Shown: positions 12,620 to 23,929 of the stretch, one piece after another
Layout: every line of letters begins with the position of its first letter
How positions within the stretch are numbered: the first letter of the stretch is position 1
Source: Cyathus striatus
Lineage: Eukaryota; Basidiomycota; Agaricomycetes; Agaricales; Nidulariaceae
Assembly (NCBI GenBank): GCA_025738555.1
Contig: JAOVFP010000012.1
Span: 2,790,001-2,854,000, forward strand
DNA length: 64,000 bases
Direction: 5' to 3'
The notes under the pieces: model-generated
What the model was told of the DNA's origin: nothing
Databases searched by the model: none
What the model saw: the letters and a program-made list of their open reading frames with translations, nothing else
Made by a program: the position numbers and the translations under genes

Positions 12620-13340
12620 AATGTCACATTGGTCACGTATATTCACACGTGTCACACGTGTCACATCTGTCACGTATATTCGCACGCGTCACATCTGTCA
12701 CGTATATTCGCACGCGTCACATCTGTCACATATATTCACACGCGTCACATCTATCACATATATTCGCACGTGTCACATCTGTCACATATATTCGCACGCG
12801 TCACATCTATCACATATATTCGCACGTGTCACATCTGTCACATATATTCGCACGCGTCACATCTGCCCATCTTTCATGTATGTTCGCACGTATATATTCG
12901 CACGCGTCACAGCTGTCACATATATTCGCACGCATCACAGTTGTCACACATTTGTCACGCGCGTCACGCTTTTCACGCGCGTCACGCTTTTCACGCGCGT
13001 CACGCTTTTCACGCGCGTCACGCTTTTCACGCGCGTCACGCTTTTCACGCGCGTCACGCTTTTCACGCGCGTCACGCTTTTCACGCGCGTCACGCTTTTC
13101 ACGCGCGTCACGCTTTTCACGCGCGTCACGCTTTTCACGCGCGTCACGCTTTTCACGCGCGTCACGCTTTTCACGCGCGTCACGCTTTTCACGCGCGTCA
13201 CGCTTTTCACGCGCGTCACGCTTTTCACGCGCGTCACGCTTTTCATGCATGTCACGCTTTTCATGCATGTCACGCTTTTCATGTGTGTCACGCTTTTCAT
13301 GTGTGTCACTCTTTTCATGCGCGTCACGCACGTCACATTT
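12620..13340. repeat. ~30-bp and 18-bp GTCAC-type tandem arrays, left arm
   Basis: At 12640-12950 a ~30-bp unit (CACATCTGTCACATATATTC with GCACGCG) repeats about eleven times. At 12956-13330 an 18-bp unit (CGCGCGTCACGCTTTTCA) repeats about twenty times. Unit lengths divisible by three keep long ORFs open in several frames (for example 12592-13353 and 12629-13495). These are repeat artefacts, not genes. Many units contain ACGCGT. Confidence 0.85.
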
Positions 13341-13607
13341 GTCACACTTTTAGCCCTCGTCACACATTTCACATACTTACATTTGTCACACTTTGCACAT
13401 TTATCAAGTATTTGATGGGTGTTACTCTTTTGATTCACATTATCACTCATCATACTCTTTGCATATGTTACATTTGTCACTTTGCAGCTCAGTGATGTAA
13501 TTTGGCCTTTGAAATTAATGACATATCTAAATTTGATAACTATGTTAAGTAGGACATACTGAGCAATAGTATATGCATGAACCACTTTCTGATTCCATCT
13601 GAGTAGT

Positions 13608-13685
13608 TACCTGGTTGATCCTGCCAATAGTCATATGCTTGTCTCAAAGATGAAGTCATGCTATCTGAGTATAAGTATTAACAAC
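13608..13685 (+). rRNA. Degenerate copy of the 5' end of 18S rRNA inside foldback 1
   Basis: The sequence starts TACCTGGTTGATCCTGCCA, continues TAGTCATATGCTTGTCTC and then AAAGATGAAGTCATG and GAGTATAAG. It follows the universally conserved first ~70 nt of eukaryotic small-subunit rRNA with a few substitutions and a small gap. Homology fades after about 13685. It is a fragment, not a functional rRNA gene. The match begins at the mature 5' end of 18S. Confidence 0.85.
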
Positions 13686-14404
13686 ATATATCAGAGGTGT
13701 GAATATATATGGCAGTGTAGATGTGAAACTAATTGTGACACAATGTCAATAAGAGTGAAGATAGTTCTCATTACCTCTCTGTATCAGTAAATCAAACTAT
13801 TATATAGTCATACAGAGTAAGTAGATAAAACTAAATAGTGAGTATTGAAGATATCATTATAACCAATAGATCATCTAATAACTGAGATGTGTAAGTTTGA
13901 TGTGATGTAGAATCACATATTTCACCATTCTTTCACATTTTTGTCCATGTGTGAGTCTATTACCAAATTGTTTAATATGAAAATGTTCAATCCCATTATA
14001 TAACATTTCTAGTCTTGATTTTAAAATGTCATTGACCTTACATACACACTTTACATGTTTCATTCTAGTTGCTTATTACTGATACACTTCCATAATGAAC
14101 TAATTGCCACATGTCAAAACCTCCAATTTAACAGGAGTGGGTTTGTTTTCTTTGCTTTAATAATGTACTCTGCACTTTTGGATACTTCTGGTCTGAAACA
14201 ATTTGAACAATGGTATAGATATACAGGTAACCAGACACATGTGATGAGCTTCTCTCACTAGTGTTAAGTGTTCAGTACATTATAATTCTCCTTCCTACTG
14301 TGCCTTCAGGCTCCACAAGTGTGAGCAAATGTTGAAAGCAAAATTAAGTACACATACTTATAGTTGTTATATCTTGTGTCAGATAAATCAAAAATAAAAA
14401 GAGT

Positions 14405-15400
14405 AACACCCATCAAATACATGATAGATGTGCAAAGTGTGACAAATGTAAGTATGTGACATGTGTGACGAGGGCTAAAAGTGTGACAAATGTGACGTGC
14501 GTGACGCGCATGAAAAGAGTGACACACATGAAAAGCGTGACGCGCGTGAAAAGCGTGTGACAACTGTGATGCGTGCGAATATATGTGACAGCTGTGACGC
14601 GTGCGAATATATGTGACAGCTGTGACACGTGCGAACATACATGAAAGATGGGCAGATGTGACGTGTGCGAATATATGTGACAGATGTGACACGTGCGAAT
14701 ATATGTGATAGATGTGACGCGTGTGAATATATGTGACAGATGTGACGCGTGCGAATATACGTGACAGATGTGACACGTGTGAATATACGTGACCAATGTG
14801 ACATTTGCTAATATATATGAAACCTATGATCACCTATGATCACCTGTGAAATCATTAGTAGTAATAATATGTGAATGCACACTTGAAATGACCTATGATC
14901 ACCTATGATCACCTTGAAAATCATTAGTAGTAATAATAGGTGAATATGCACTTGAAATGACCTATGATCACCTATGATCACCTTGAAAATCATTAGTAGT
15001 AATAATAGGTGAATATGCACTTGAAATGACCTATGATCACCTATGATCACCTTGAAAATCATTAGTAGTAATAATAGGTGAATATGCACTTGAAATGACC
15101 TATGATCACCTATGATCACCTTGAAAATCATTAGTAGTAATAATATATGAATACACACTTGAAAAAGCCTATGATCACCTATGATCACCACTACATTCAT
15201 TAGTAACCCATAGATTCATTAGTAGTAACAATATATGAATACACACTTGAAATGGCCTATGATCACCTATGATCACCTTGGAAACTATTAGTAGTAATAG
15301 TATATGAATATGCACTTGAAATAACCTATGATCACCTATGATCACCACTACATTCATTAAGTAACCCATAGATTCATTAGTAAATATATAATAGTAGAGG
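14405..15400. repeat. Right arm repeats of foldback 1 (mirror of left arm)
   Basis: At 14410-14812 are the reverse complements of the 18-bp (only about three units) and ~30-bp GTGAC-type arrays. At 14815-15350 are about eight reverse-complement copies of the 69-bp unit with doubled CCTATGATCA. The copy-number difference from the left arm shows that the arrays expand and contract independently. Confidence 0.85.
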
Positions 15401-15475
15401 CACTCATAAAAAGCCCTGGTTTTATGATTGTGGCACTCATAAATCCTTTTTATGATCAAATTGGCTAACACCCCT

Positions 15476-16885
15476 CCACAGTTGCCACATCCCGATTTCA
15501 AAGACAATCCAACATTTCCTTTCAATGGCACTGAGGACTTCAAGCTCACTGAATTTCTCTACAAGAAAGTGCAGATGTCTGCTGGTGATATCGATACATT
15601 AACTGACATATGGCAATGATACAATGCAAAAGCTACAGACCTTGATGAGATGAACTCTCCTCCCTTTCAACACACCAAGAACCTTTATGATCATATTGAT
15701 GCGATCCCTCTTGGTGACATGCCATGGGAAGCCTTTACTGTTAGTTACAGTGGAGCAAAGCCTGAGAATGCACCTTCATGGATGGACAAAGAATTTGAGG
15801 TTTGGTTTTGAGATCCTCTTCAGGTTCTTGAGGCACAGCTCGCAAATCCAAGTTTTGCATCAGAAATTGACTGGTCACCTAAACAACTTTGCAGAGAGGA
15901 TGGAAAGTGACACTTTACTGATTTTATGTCAGGAAACTGGGCACAGGATCAAGCTGTGAGTTACCTCTCAATTCACCAGAAGAAACTTCTCAGTAATACT
16001 CGTTTCAGGATGAATTGGCCAAAGATTGTGAAAATCATGGTGCTATGTTTGCTCCTGTCATCCTTGGGAGTGACAAGACAACTGTATCAGTTGCTACTGG
16101 CCAGAATGAGTACTATCCTTTATATGCATCTCTTGGAAATGTCCATAATCATGTTCGGTGAGCACACCAAAATGCAGTAGCTGTTATTGGCTTCCTCACA
16201 ATTCCAAAAAGTAAGCACTTTCAATATTTGATACACACTTGCCCTTCAACTCACAGCTTTGATAGCAGATAGGGAACATGACAATAGTGTTGCCTTTCAT
16301 AAATTTCAATGGAAACTGTTTCATATATTGCTTGAACACATTCTATCTTCACTGAAGCCCTGGCTAACACAGCCAAAAGTGACATTGTGTGCTGATGGCT
16401 ATTTTCAGCAGGTTATATGGGGCATCAGACCTTACATTGCTGACTACCCAGAACAATATTTATTAGCATGTGTTGTGTCTGGATGGTGTCCCAGGTAAGC
16501 CTTTTCTTGTTACAACTTGCTCTGGAGTCTGTATAACACATTTTTTTAGATGTATCACATTTCCCAATGATTCAGATAACCCACAGCATATTATGACATT
16601 TTGCAGTCATGAGCATACAGAGTCTATATGGGATGCAACAGCTGGAAACATGCATGCTATGTGGGATGGATATGGGATTGTAGGCAATGTATTGGTATGG
16701 CATGACTCCAATATGAAATCTATATCTATCAAATTGAACAAGTTCAACAGCCTTTCACTGTCAGATTTGACCATGCCAATATACACGAATTACTTTCTCC
16801 AGATCTCCTTCACCAGATCATTAAGGGGACATTTAAGGACCACCTTGTTGACTGGGTACTAATATACCTCAAGATAGCAAATAAG
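15476..16885 (+). pseudogene. Plavaka transposase, central part (continues from 12080)
   Basis: Resumes after the foldback element with QLPHPDFKDNPTFPFNG, then hallmark Plavaka segments in order: DHIDAIPLGDMPWEAFTVSY, PSWMDKEFEVWF, DFMSGNWAQDQA, VILGSDKTTVSVATGQNEY (about 16055-16110), YPLYASLGNVHNHVR, then a KFQWKLFHILL block and IWGIRPYIADYPEQYLLACV (16410-16470), and finally SPDLLHQIIKGTFKDHLVDW (about 16795-16854). Frame changes and a TGA after DIWQ (near 15617) show decay; an intron may lie at 16211-16258. The gene is cut at 16885 by KDZ element A (target sequence CAAATAAG at 16878-16885). The rest of the transposase is not in the window. Confidence 0.75.
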
Positions 16886-17113
16886 CAGTACTTTACGCTC
16901 CCCCCCCCAGTCCGTCCGGACTCCGGATGGACTCAATATAGTCTGGATAGTCCGGGTGGAGTCTAGGTGGAGTCCAGTGAAGTCCGGTGGAGTCCGGGTG
17001 GAGTCCGGATGGAGTCCTGATGGAATAGATATTGTCCTGATGACATCCTGCTGGAATATAAGAAGTCCTGATGAAGTCCTGGTGGAGTCCTGATGGACTT
17101 TGTATTTTTTAAA
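16886..17113. mobile_element. Terminal inverted repeat and subterminal repeats of KDZ element A
   Basis: The element starts CAGTACTTTACGCTCCCCC, the same terminus found (as its reverse complement) at 39596 for copy B and, as CAGTACTTTGCACTCCCC, at 63146 for copy C. Behind it is an array of ~10-bp GGAGTCCGGAT / GGAGTCCGGTG motifs (16910-17100). Copy B has extra units in the same array, so it varies in length. This marks the downstream end of gene A. Confidence 0.8.
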
Positions 17114-17510
17114 GTAAGTTCTGTTTAAGACTCCAGGTGTATTTTCCCACACCTATTGATAACATACTATCTCACTACTACATCTTTGCTACTACTACTA
17201 TTCTTTACTACATTTTCCCACACTCTTCAGTACATGCTACCACTACTATTCTTTACTACATTTTCCCACACCCTTCAGTACATGCTATCACTACTACTCT
17301 TTACTACATTTTCCCACACCCTTCAGTACTGATAGCATACTATCTCCTACCACATCTTCCTATGCCTCTTCTACAATATTTTCCCACACCTATTATTCTC
17401 CTACCAGATATCTCTGTACTACATTTGTACCACATTTTCTAACACATCTTCTACCATATTTCCCACACCTATTATTTCTGATGCCTCTTCTACCACATCT
17501 TCCAATGCTT
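17114..17510. repeat. CCACAC/TACTAC-rich minisatellite between gene A and its terminus
   Basis: About 50-bp imperfect units carry CTTTACTACATTTTCCCACA and CTTCAGTACATGCTA, repeated three to four times at 17165-17335 with looser copies after it. It is also present at 38940-39290 in copy B, and contains no gene. Confidence 0.7.
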
Positions 17511-20500
17511 CTACAACAGACCATCATCATGTTCAAAATCTTCACTAATAATACTAAAGTTTTGGCTGTTCTGCCGTTTTATTACTTGTTGAGTATGATA
17601 AAAGATCATAGAATGTATGAACCAATTAAAGTTGCTTGGAGTCATACGTTTCATAATAGATTCAAACCCACCAAGCCATGAATTTAGTTGTTCACAGGCT
17701 TGTGTATTGAATGCTCGTTTGTGATATCTTTCACCATTTCTGTCTTGTGCAATATAAACAAGGTTTGGTGCAGAACCATCTTGTGGTGCTGGATTACACC
17801 ACTTTCTACAAAGATAATCATCTGAGCGGTGATTTGTATAGTGATAGCCATCTACTACAAAGCAGCTACTTTTAAACCAATCTACCCAACTTCCATTTGC
17901 AACTGCTGTTCGAAGAAGTTTACATGCCTTATCAATACATATATAATCTGGTCTTAATTCTTCATCAGGAAAAACATCTTCTAAGAACTTAAGTATATGG
18001 TTGGTTGTTGACTCTGACTTCACAAACTTTGTCCATGCAATTACAGCACCACATGGAGCACATATTGTTTCTACACAATAATAGCGAGAGGCACTAAAAT
18101 AATGAGATTTCTTTGGAATATTGGTATCTGACTCATCATGAGGCTGCTGAACATGTCTTCCTCGGTTTTTATTCCAAGGTGGATTTTCAGCTGGTTTGCG
18201 AAGCATTCTTCGTGCACCATTTAAATAATCTGAACTATGTTCTAAATTATATTTACGCCACATTTCCTGGTGCTCATTGCAAGCTTGTGTATTTTCTATC
18301 TTTTGATTTTGACAGTCACGAACACGGCATCTTGCTCCAAATTCTTGGTTGTGAACATCACAAAATACACCTCCTCTATGGTTTACAAGAGTATTGGAAC
18401 AATTGTCATATGCACAGTGCTTAAAATATGTATTAGTATAATATTGTTTAGTTTTAGTTGTGCATTACCTGTGGTCCCATAACAATCCCATCAATTACTA
18501 CCATTTTAACTGTTGCACTCTCATTTGGTAGTGAGTCTTGAGTTTCTCTATAAGGCTGTGTACACTCTAAGCAGCTGTGATTATGTGATGCACATATTTT
18601 TCCATTTTCACCTAACCTTGCAAATGCTTCTTCTGTTAATGCAGTAATTGAAAGTCCATCAAGACTAATAAAATTAACACCAGATCCTGCAGAAAACATG
18701 TGTATTGATTCATGTATAAAAGCCTCCCAGACTTGTCTTCAGCTTATTTCCTTTCCATTTCCAAAACTGTTGTTCCAATATTCCATATATGCTGCAGCAG
18801 ATGCATGAAAGCTATATATACCATTCAGAACACCTTGAGAAAATGCCCTATCTACCCATAGTTTTTTTCCTACTTTCAGATATTTAGCAGAGTTTAAATG
18901 AACCATATAATATCCCTGTTTTTCATCATAGGCTCATTCATGTTCTGCAGAATATAATGTTTTACATTTTTCACAAACACCTGATACTACATAAGCATGT
19001 TCAAATATTTTTGAGCCTTTAATTAATGTTGCTTTAGGTACATCTCTAACTTTAGTATGCACATGTAGTGCCCATCCTTTACAGCTCCGTGTCTCACACT
19101 CTGCAGCTATAGGACATATTATATGAACAGGATCAATACTAGCATGAGATACAGGTTTCAGTTGACCTTCAAAAACTTTCCTCTCCTGATTGAAAGGATA
19201 CAAGTTCAGAAGTCTTGCCATTTCATTTAATTTAGTGCCTAATAAAATAGATCTGCCTGTTCGAGTTGTGTGTTCATTAATTTCATAATCTTCAAAGAGA
19301 TCATCTGAGTCCATGCCAATTTTTTCCTGAATAGCTCTAGCCAGTAATCTAATCCATGCAGTTGCATCAACATTTTTTTCTCCTGTTAACTTTGCATTCT
19401 GCTGTCTTGCATGAAGACTCAATAAATCAACATTATCAATCATAGAGAACAATATAACCAATGTGGCAGAGAGTGTGATATTGGAACCAAAATTTGACAG
19501 AATAAATTTACTGAATACATCAAATGTGATGTTAGGAAATGATTGTTCTCCTGCTGCAAGTACTGGTTGAATAAAAATAAATAGAACTAGTATTGCACTT
19601 GGGAGCCATTGAAATAGCCAAATTATTAATAACCAGAATAAAATATGTTGAGTGATTTCTGGCATGAATATAGCCCATATACAGGTTAAGCACCACAGAT
19701 ATGTCTCAAAGGTTACCATCCAACTGAAAAATCATATTGTAAACTATTACAATTTGAGTTCAATATACTTACTTGTGCTTCTTTGAACTTAATTTCTCTT
19801 TATCCTCATGAGCCTTCTCATCCTTACCTCCCTTCTCCTCCTTGCTCTTTCCCTTTCCCTTTCCCTTCCTTTTCTCCTTCTTCTCCTTAAGCCATCTTTT
19901 CAAATCCAAAAAATGTGTAGTAATCTCTTTCAAAGCCCCAAAGGTCCAGATCAGTAGGACTATCCTCATCTTCAGCCAACCAAGACTGCATTGCTGAAAA
20001 ATCTGCAATCTTATCAAAGTTTGAATAGTTCTCATACCAGGCTGAAGATGAGACAAAGACTGACAATTTCTTTCTTTGTGGCCTTGGCAACTGGCCAAGT
20101 CCTGTTCTTGTCCATAGTATTGTGGTCAGAAACTGCCTTTATACAGGCAAGATACTTCTGGTATGCGACTCGAAGTCCAGGTGCAGTGCTCTCAAGAATG
20201 TTCCTAGGAATCTTTAGAACATTGATAAGTTCCTCAGTACGTTGCTCTGAGATTCCACCTCTTTGAACAAGAGAAGGGGTGTGAGAGTGAGAAACAGCAC
20301 GAGAGCTAGTTGCAGAGCTTCCAGCTGACTTAGACAGAATGGAATATGTCTCAATATTGAGGGAGAGTGGTGCATTTGGCTGAAATCCAGACTATAAAGC
20401 AACACAATATAAGTAAATAGTACAAGAATAAAAGAATAAAATATATAGCTACACTTAGAATTGGCAAGATTAATTCGCCATCTATCTTTAGCCAGTCAAC

Positions 20501-21869
20501 TTCCTCATCATCCTTGACAGCAGATTCAAAGTTTCCAAGAATGTTCCAGGCTTTACTTTCATAAATGTACAAACAGCGATCAGCAGCTAAAATGATATTA
20601 GTATATGAATAAAATATGAAAGAAAACATACTAAAGAAATGTTCGGCTCTGTCTTTGAGTTTCTTCAAGACAGGCCCAATGGTTGCTGTAAGATTATGCT
20701 TCAATGTAAATGAAGCAACTCCAGGTACCATAACAGTACTTGGATCTGCATTAGACATATACAACCATACTCGCCCTTTAACTGAACCAATAGTAGTACT
20801 TTCGGCAGCACTGTGAAAGTCGGCAGCATTTGGGTGATTCCCAAGTGCATTTCCTCTGAGAATGCCACCTACTTAGAGTTAGTACATATATATTTATACA
20901 AATTATAGGTTTACCTTCACTCCTTGAAGAACCTTTGGGACTAATATTGATAATATCCACAGTGTCAACTGTACCTGGCTTACTGATAGTACGAGGTGGA
21001 CTAACTGGTGGACTATTCATGATAATATCTAGCTCTGCAAACATTGAGTCAGTATAAATACAAATATTACTGAAAATCCATACCTTTATCTTTACTAGTC
21101 CTGTCTTCTGTATGATTGCTGTTGGACTTGGAAGATATGATGCTGATATCACTCCCTTTCAAGATCTTAAATACAGTAATACAGTTATAACATTACTGAA
21201 TTTTTCTTACCTTTATTCTTACTGGTGTGATCTTCTGTATACTTTTTGTCAGACTTGAAAGATGTGATGCTAATATCACCTACCATCACTGTGTTCTGAT
21301 TCATTTCCATGACCTGCATTTGATCCATCAGTTGAACCTTCAGTATTTTCTGAAATATAACTTGTGTTAGTAAATATATGTGTAAGCTATCAATTCAAAC
21401 CTTTATTTTCGCTTTCATTATTGGTATCATATCCATCTGATTCATGTTCTTCTTCAACTGTAGAAGATATAAATGTTTAGATACACATTTTATACATGTA
21501 AATGAATATTTCTTTACCTTTTTTCATGTCTGAACGGCGCTTACGAGTAACAGTGAAAACTGGAGCTGCTGGTTGAGGTACATCAGAAGATGGACCCTGC
21601 TTTGGAGGGGCAACAGGAAGGCCGCTTTCCTCCAGCACCCTTTCAGCACTAAGTATTATTAGTACATAAATATTGTATAAATATATGTAATACGTACGCA
21701 GTAAGGTCAGGTACACCTTTATCTGCAGCAGCATCCTCAGCTCTTTTCTGTTCCGAAGTTTTTCTAAAAAATATTAGCAAGGCAGTGAAAGGGAGTTGTG
21801 AAACCATACCGAGTTTTTTTGGCTTTCTTGGCTTTTACAACTTTTTTACTCTGTTTTTCCTGCACATTT
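17511..21869 (-). pseudogene. KDZ-like transposase A (CxC5/CxC6 clusters), main part
   Basis: Probable DDE-type transposase related to the fungal KDZ superfamily. It reads from 21869 down to the stop at 17511; exon 1 lies beyond the retroelement (30293-30498). At least nine short introns precede a large exon region. Segments in order: an AERVLEESGLPVAPP N-terminus, acidic linkers, a GRVWLYMSNADPSTVMVPG domain, a Lys-rich linker (19770-19900), a hydrophobic region (19500-19700), then a CxC5-type cluster (CPIAAECETRSCKGW to CEKCKTLY). A CxC6-type Cys/His cluster (18240-18420) follows, and a catalytic-like region with YICIDKAC, FVVDGYHYTNH, CNPAPQDGSAPN and ACEQLNSWLGGFE. In-frame TGA codons follow EHE and KEIS, each one C-to-T change from CGA. 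Non-functional as it stands; the family call is from motif order. Confidence 0.7.
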
Positions 21870-22493
21870 TGTTACACTTTTCCATCTCAACCCTGCCAGA
21901 CCCCCTCTTTTTCACGTGACCCTTCTATTTATATCTTTCTGCTTACTGATCCCTTTCTATTTATAACTACATACTTACTCATCATCCCCGACCCCGCTCC
22001 TCTGGTTTGTCATACTACGAGCATGGACATCTCTTATTTCCTCGGACTTGCTTACTGATACTGCTGCGCATTACTGTACATTCTATTTATAGACCTCTGT
22101 CGAGTCATGACAAGTCATGGACTTATTTATAGCTACACTTCTTTACTCGCACGGACCACGCTTCTTTTGTATAAATAGCACATGTATTCCGATCAAGCTT
22201 CCTCAGCTTGATCTTAGTTTAGCTATCATCCAATATAGCTGGCTAAATCCTCTCTATCTCCTTTGAGACCACCTCAGACCTAGAACACTGCTACTTCCTT
22301 CTCGCTCTTCAAGTGTTACTGTGAAGACGCCGCTGAGCCCATTAGTGTATAACTTACGTTATAACTGTTTAGACTCCGACTTCGTCATATGACTTACAAG
22401 TGTAGTGACAAGTCACGTGATTTATTATAATCACTAGACCCAGAAGACATCACCAGACCAGAAGACATCACGAGACCAGCTCGGATCGTAACA
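21870..22493 (+). repeat. 5' LTR of chromovirus
   Basis: 624 bp, TGTTAC...GTAACA. It contains a TATA box at 22170-22177 and a hairpin (GATCAAGCT / AGCTTGATC, 22191-22213). Compared with the 3' LTR it differs near 22149 (G/A), 22387 (T/C) and 22472 (G/C). Confidence 0.93.
22170..22177 (+). promoter_or_regulatory. LTR TATA box
   Basis: TATAAATA lies 33 bp upstream of TCAGCTTGATCTT (22203-22215). That spacing would put the transcript start at this 13-mer, which is complementary to the site just after the LTR. The same element is in the 3' LTR. Confidence 0.65.
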
Positions 22494-22494
22494 A

Positions 22495-22507
22495 AAGATC
22501 AAGCTGA
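22495..22507 (+). promoter_or_regulatory. Self-priming primer-binding site (Tf1-like)
   Basis: AAGATCAAGCTGA starts two bases after the 5' LTR and is the exact reverse complement of 22203-22215 in the LTR. No tRNA 3' end match is apparent. In Tf1-group elements the first nucleotides of the transcript fold back to prime reverse transcription at such a site. Confidence 0.75.
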
Positions 22508-22555
22508 TTAAACCGGCGACGATTACTTAAATCGATTCGCCCCACACCAATCAAA

Positions 22556-23929
22556 ATGTCCCGCAGAGATTCGGACCCAGGAACCGATTCATCCCACTCA
22601 GAAGAATACAAAGAACCCAGACCCTTACAGGGATACGAAACACCAGAAAGCCCAACCAATGAACAAGCATATCAGGGACAATTAGTCACAGAATTACCAA
22701 CCAGCCCAGCAACCCTACCACCAGACACCCCAGTAGGCTCTACATCACCTATCTTCGAATCACCCACTTTTGCAGACGAACCACCTAGTGCTGTATCCGG
22801 ATTTTTCCCATTCAGCTTAGAAGGAAGTGAACCACTAGATGTATCACAAGAATCCCCCGAAGACATCAGAAACCCGTTCGCACCACCATGCGCACCAACC
22901 TTAGCAAATCAACTCACACGAGCTCAGCCGTTTATACGCCGAAGAAATAGAACCATGTCCATAACAACCACTAACGGAAAAATGGAAGCCAAATTCAAGA
23001 CCCCGTTCCACTTCTCTGGAGATAGATCCCTATTCCAGAGTTGGATCCAAGAAGTTGAACTTTATATTTTAGGAAATAAAGTTACTGAGGATAAGATGAA
23101 AGTACTCCTAGCCCTCTCCTACATGAACAGAGGATCGGCCGGAGCATGGAAAAGCACCGCTTTTGACACCTACACGAAGACAGATACCGAACATCCAAAT
23201 GGATTCTTCCCCACTTGGGCAACCTTCAAAACAGACCTAACCAAAGCATTTCAGGAAGGAGATTCCGCCGATATCGCACACCGACAACTTGAACTCCTTG
23301 TTCAAGGAAATAGCAATGCGGAGGATTATACAGCGGTATTCGAGACCCTCTGGCCCAAGATAAGCCTCGAGTCTGAAACCGAGAAAATCCGCAAATACAA
23401 GAAAGGACTAAACCGACCCCTCAGAGAAAAAGTGGAAACCATGGCCGATGTGCCAACCACTTACGAAAAATACAAAGAAGCCGCCATCAAGTTCGATCGC
23501 AACTACCTCAGATTCAAGGAAACAGAAGATTCCGGTAAAGCCCGAAAGATCTCTCCAATCAATTTCGGAAGAAAACCCGCTCCATTCACCCAATACCTTG
23601 GAGCCAGACCCTCATTCGGACAATCAGTAGACCCCTACCACCCTTCTGTATCCAACCAAATGGATACTCGAGTTGACGCCATTAATAAACCTCTTTCTTC
23701 GAAAGAAATGGATCAACTTAGAAAGGAAGGAAAGTGTTTCCATTGCAAGAAACCAGGACACGTTTCCCACAACTGTCCACTCAAGAAAGGACAATTCAAT
23801 CGAAACCCTGGAAACTGCCGTGATCTCTCCATCAGAGCCGCCTATGAAGAAATCGGAGACATCTACCGATCCCTTGGAAAAGAAGACCAAGATGAAGTTG
23901 CCAAACTCGCCAATGAATTGGGTTTTTGA
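22556..23929 (+). CDS. gag: Chromovirus Gag (capsid/nucleocapsid)
   Basis: 457 codons, intact in this copy. It would form the cytoplasmic virus-like particle and bind the element's RNA. The N-terminus is Ser/Pro/Glu-rich. A retrotransposon Gag core follows (about residues 145-290: FHFSGDRSLFQSWIQEVELY, then AYQ-like helices with FFPTWATFKTDLTKAFQ). A CCHC zinc knuckle, CFHCKKPGHVSHNC, is at residues 394-407. The ATG at 22556 is the first after the priming site. The ORF ends in TGA at 23927-23929, overlapping the start of the pol frame, which lies at -1, so pol may be made by frameshifting or re-initiation at the ATG at 23929-23931. Copy B (33889-32518) carries two 1-bp deletions. Confidence 0.9.
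   Translation: MSRRDSDPGTDSSHSEEYKEPRPLQGYETPESPTNEQAYQGQLVTELPTSPATLPPDTPVGSTSPIFESPTFADEPPSAVSGFFPFSLEGSEPLDVSQESPEDIRNPFAPPCAPTLANQLTRAQPFIRRRNRTMSITTTNGKMEAKFKTPFHFSGDRSLFQSWIQEVELYILGNKVTEDKMKVLLALSYMNRGSAGAWKSTAFDTYTKTDTEHPNGFFPTWATFKTDLTKAFQEGDSADIAHRQLELLVQGNSNAEDYTAVFETLWPKISLESETEKIRKYKKGLNRPLREKVETMADVPTTYEKYKEAAIKFDRNYLRFKETEDSGKARKISPINFGRKPAPFTQYLGARPSFGQSVDPYHPSVSNQMDTRVDAINKPLSSKEMDQLRKEGKCFHCKKPGHVSHNCPLKKGQFNRNPGNCRDLSIRAAYEEIGDIYRSLGKEDQDEVAKLANELGF

Larger units (their letters stand above)
12081..15475. mobile_element. Foldback-type element 1 with repeat-built inverted arms
   Basis: A 3395-bp element inside the Plavaka gene, flanked by the 8-bp duplication CCACAGTT (12073-12080 and 15476-15483). 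Ends are CATTAGTGTCAGCCAATT on the left and, read inward from the right, AGGGGTGTTAGCCAATT. Both are followed by TGATCATAAAAAG. Each arm is made of three blocks of tandem repeats in mirrored order: a 69-bp unit, a ~30-bp unit and an 18-bp unit. The arms (about 12081-13440 and 14400-15475) differ mainly in copy number, the left having many more 18-bp units. The centre (13440-14400) is AT-rich, has no transposase ORF and contains an 18S rRNA fragment. This matches Drosophila FB-like foldback architecture; it is probably non-autonomous. Confidence 0.8.

Noticed and set aside
12956..13330. Regular short repeats resembling a CRISPR array
   Set aside because: Units are contiguous 18-mers without unique spacers, in a eukaryotic foldback element.
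12592..13585. Long overlapping ORFs (His/Arg/Val/Ser-rich) on both strands
   Set aside because: They arise from 18-bp and ~30-bp tandem repeats whose length keeps several frames open; no start context or domain.
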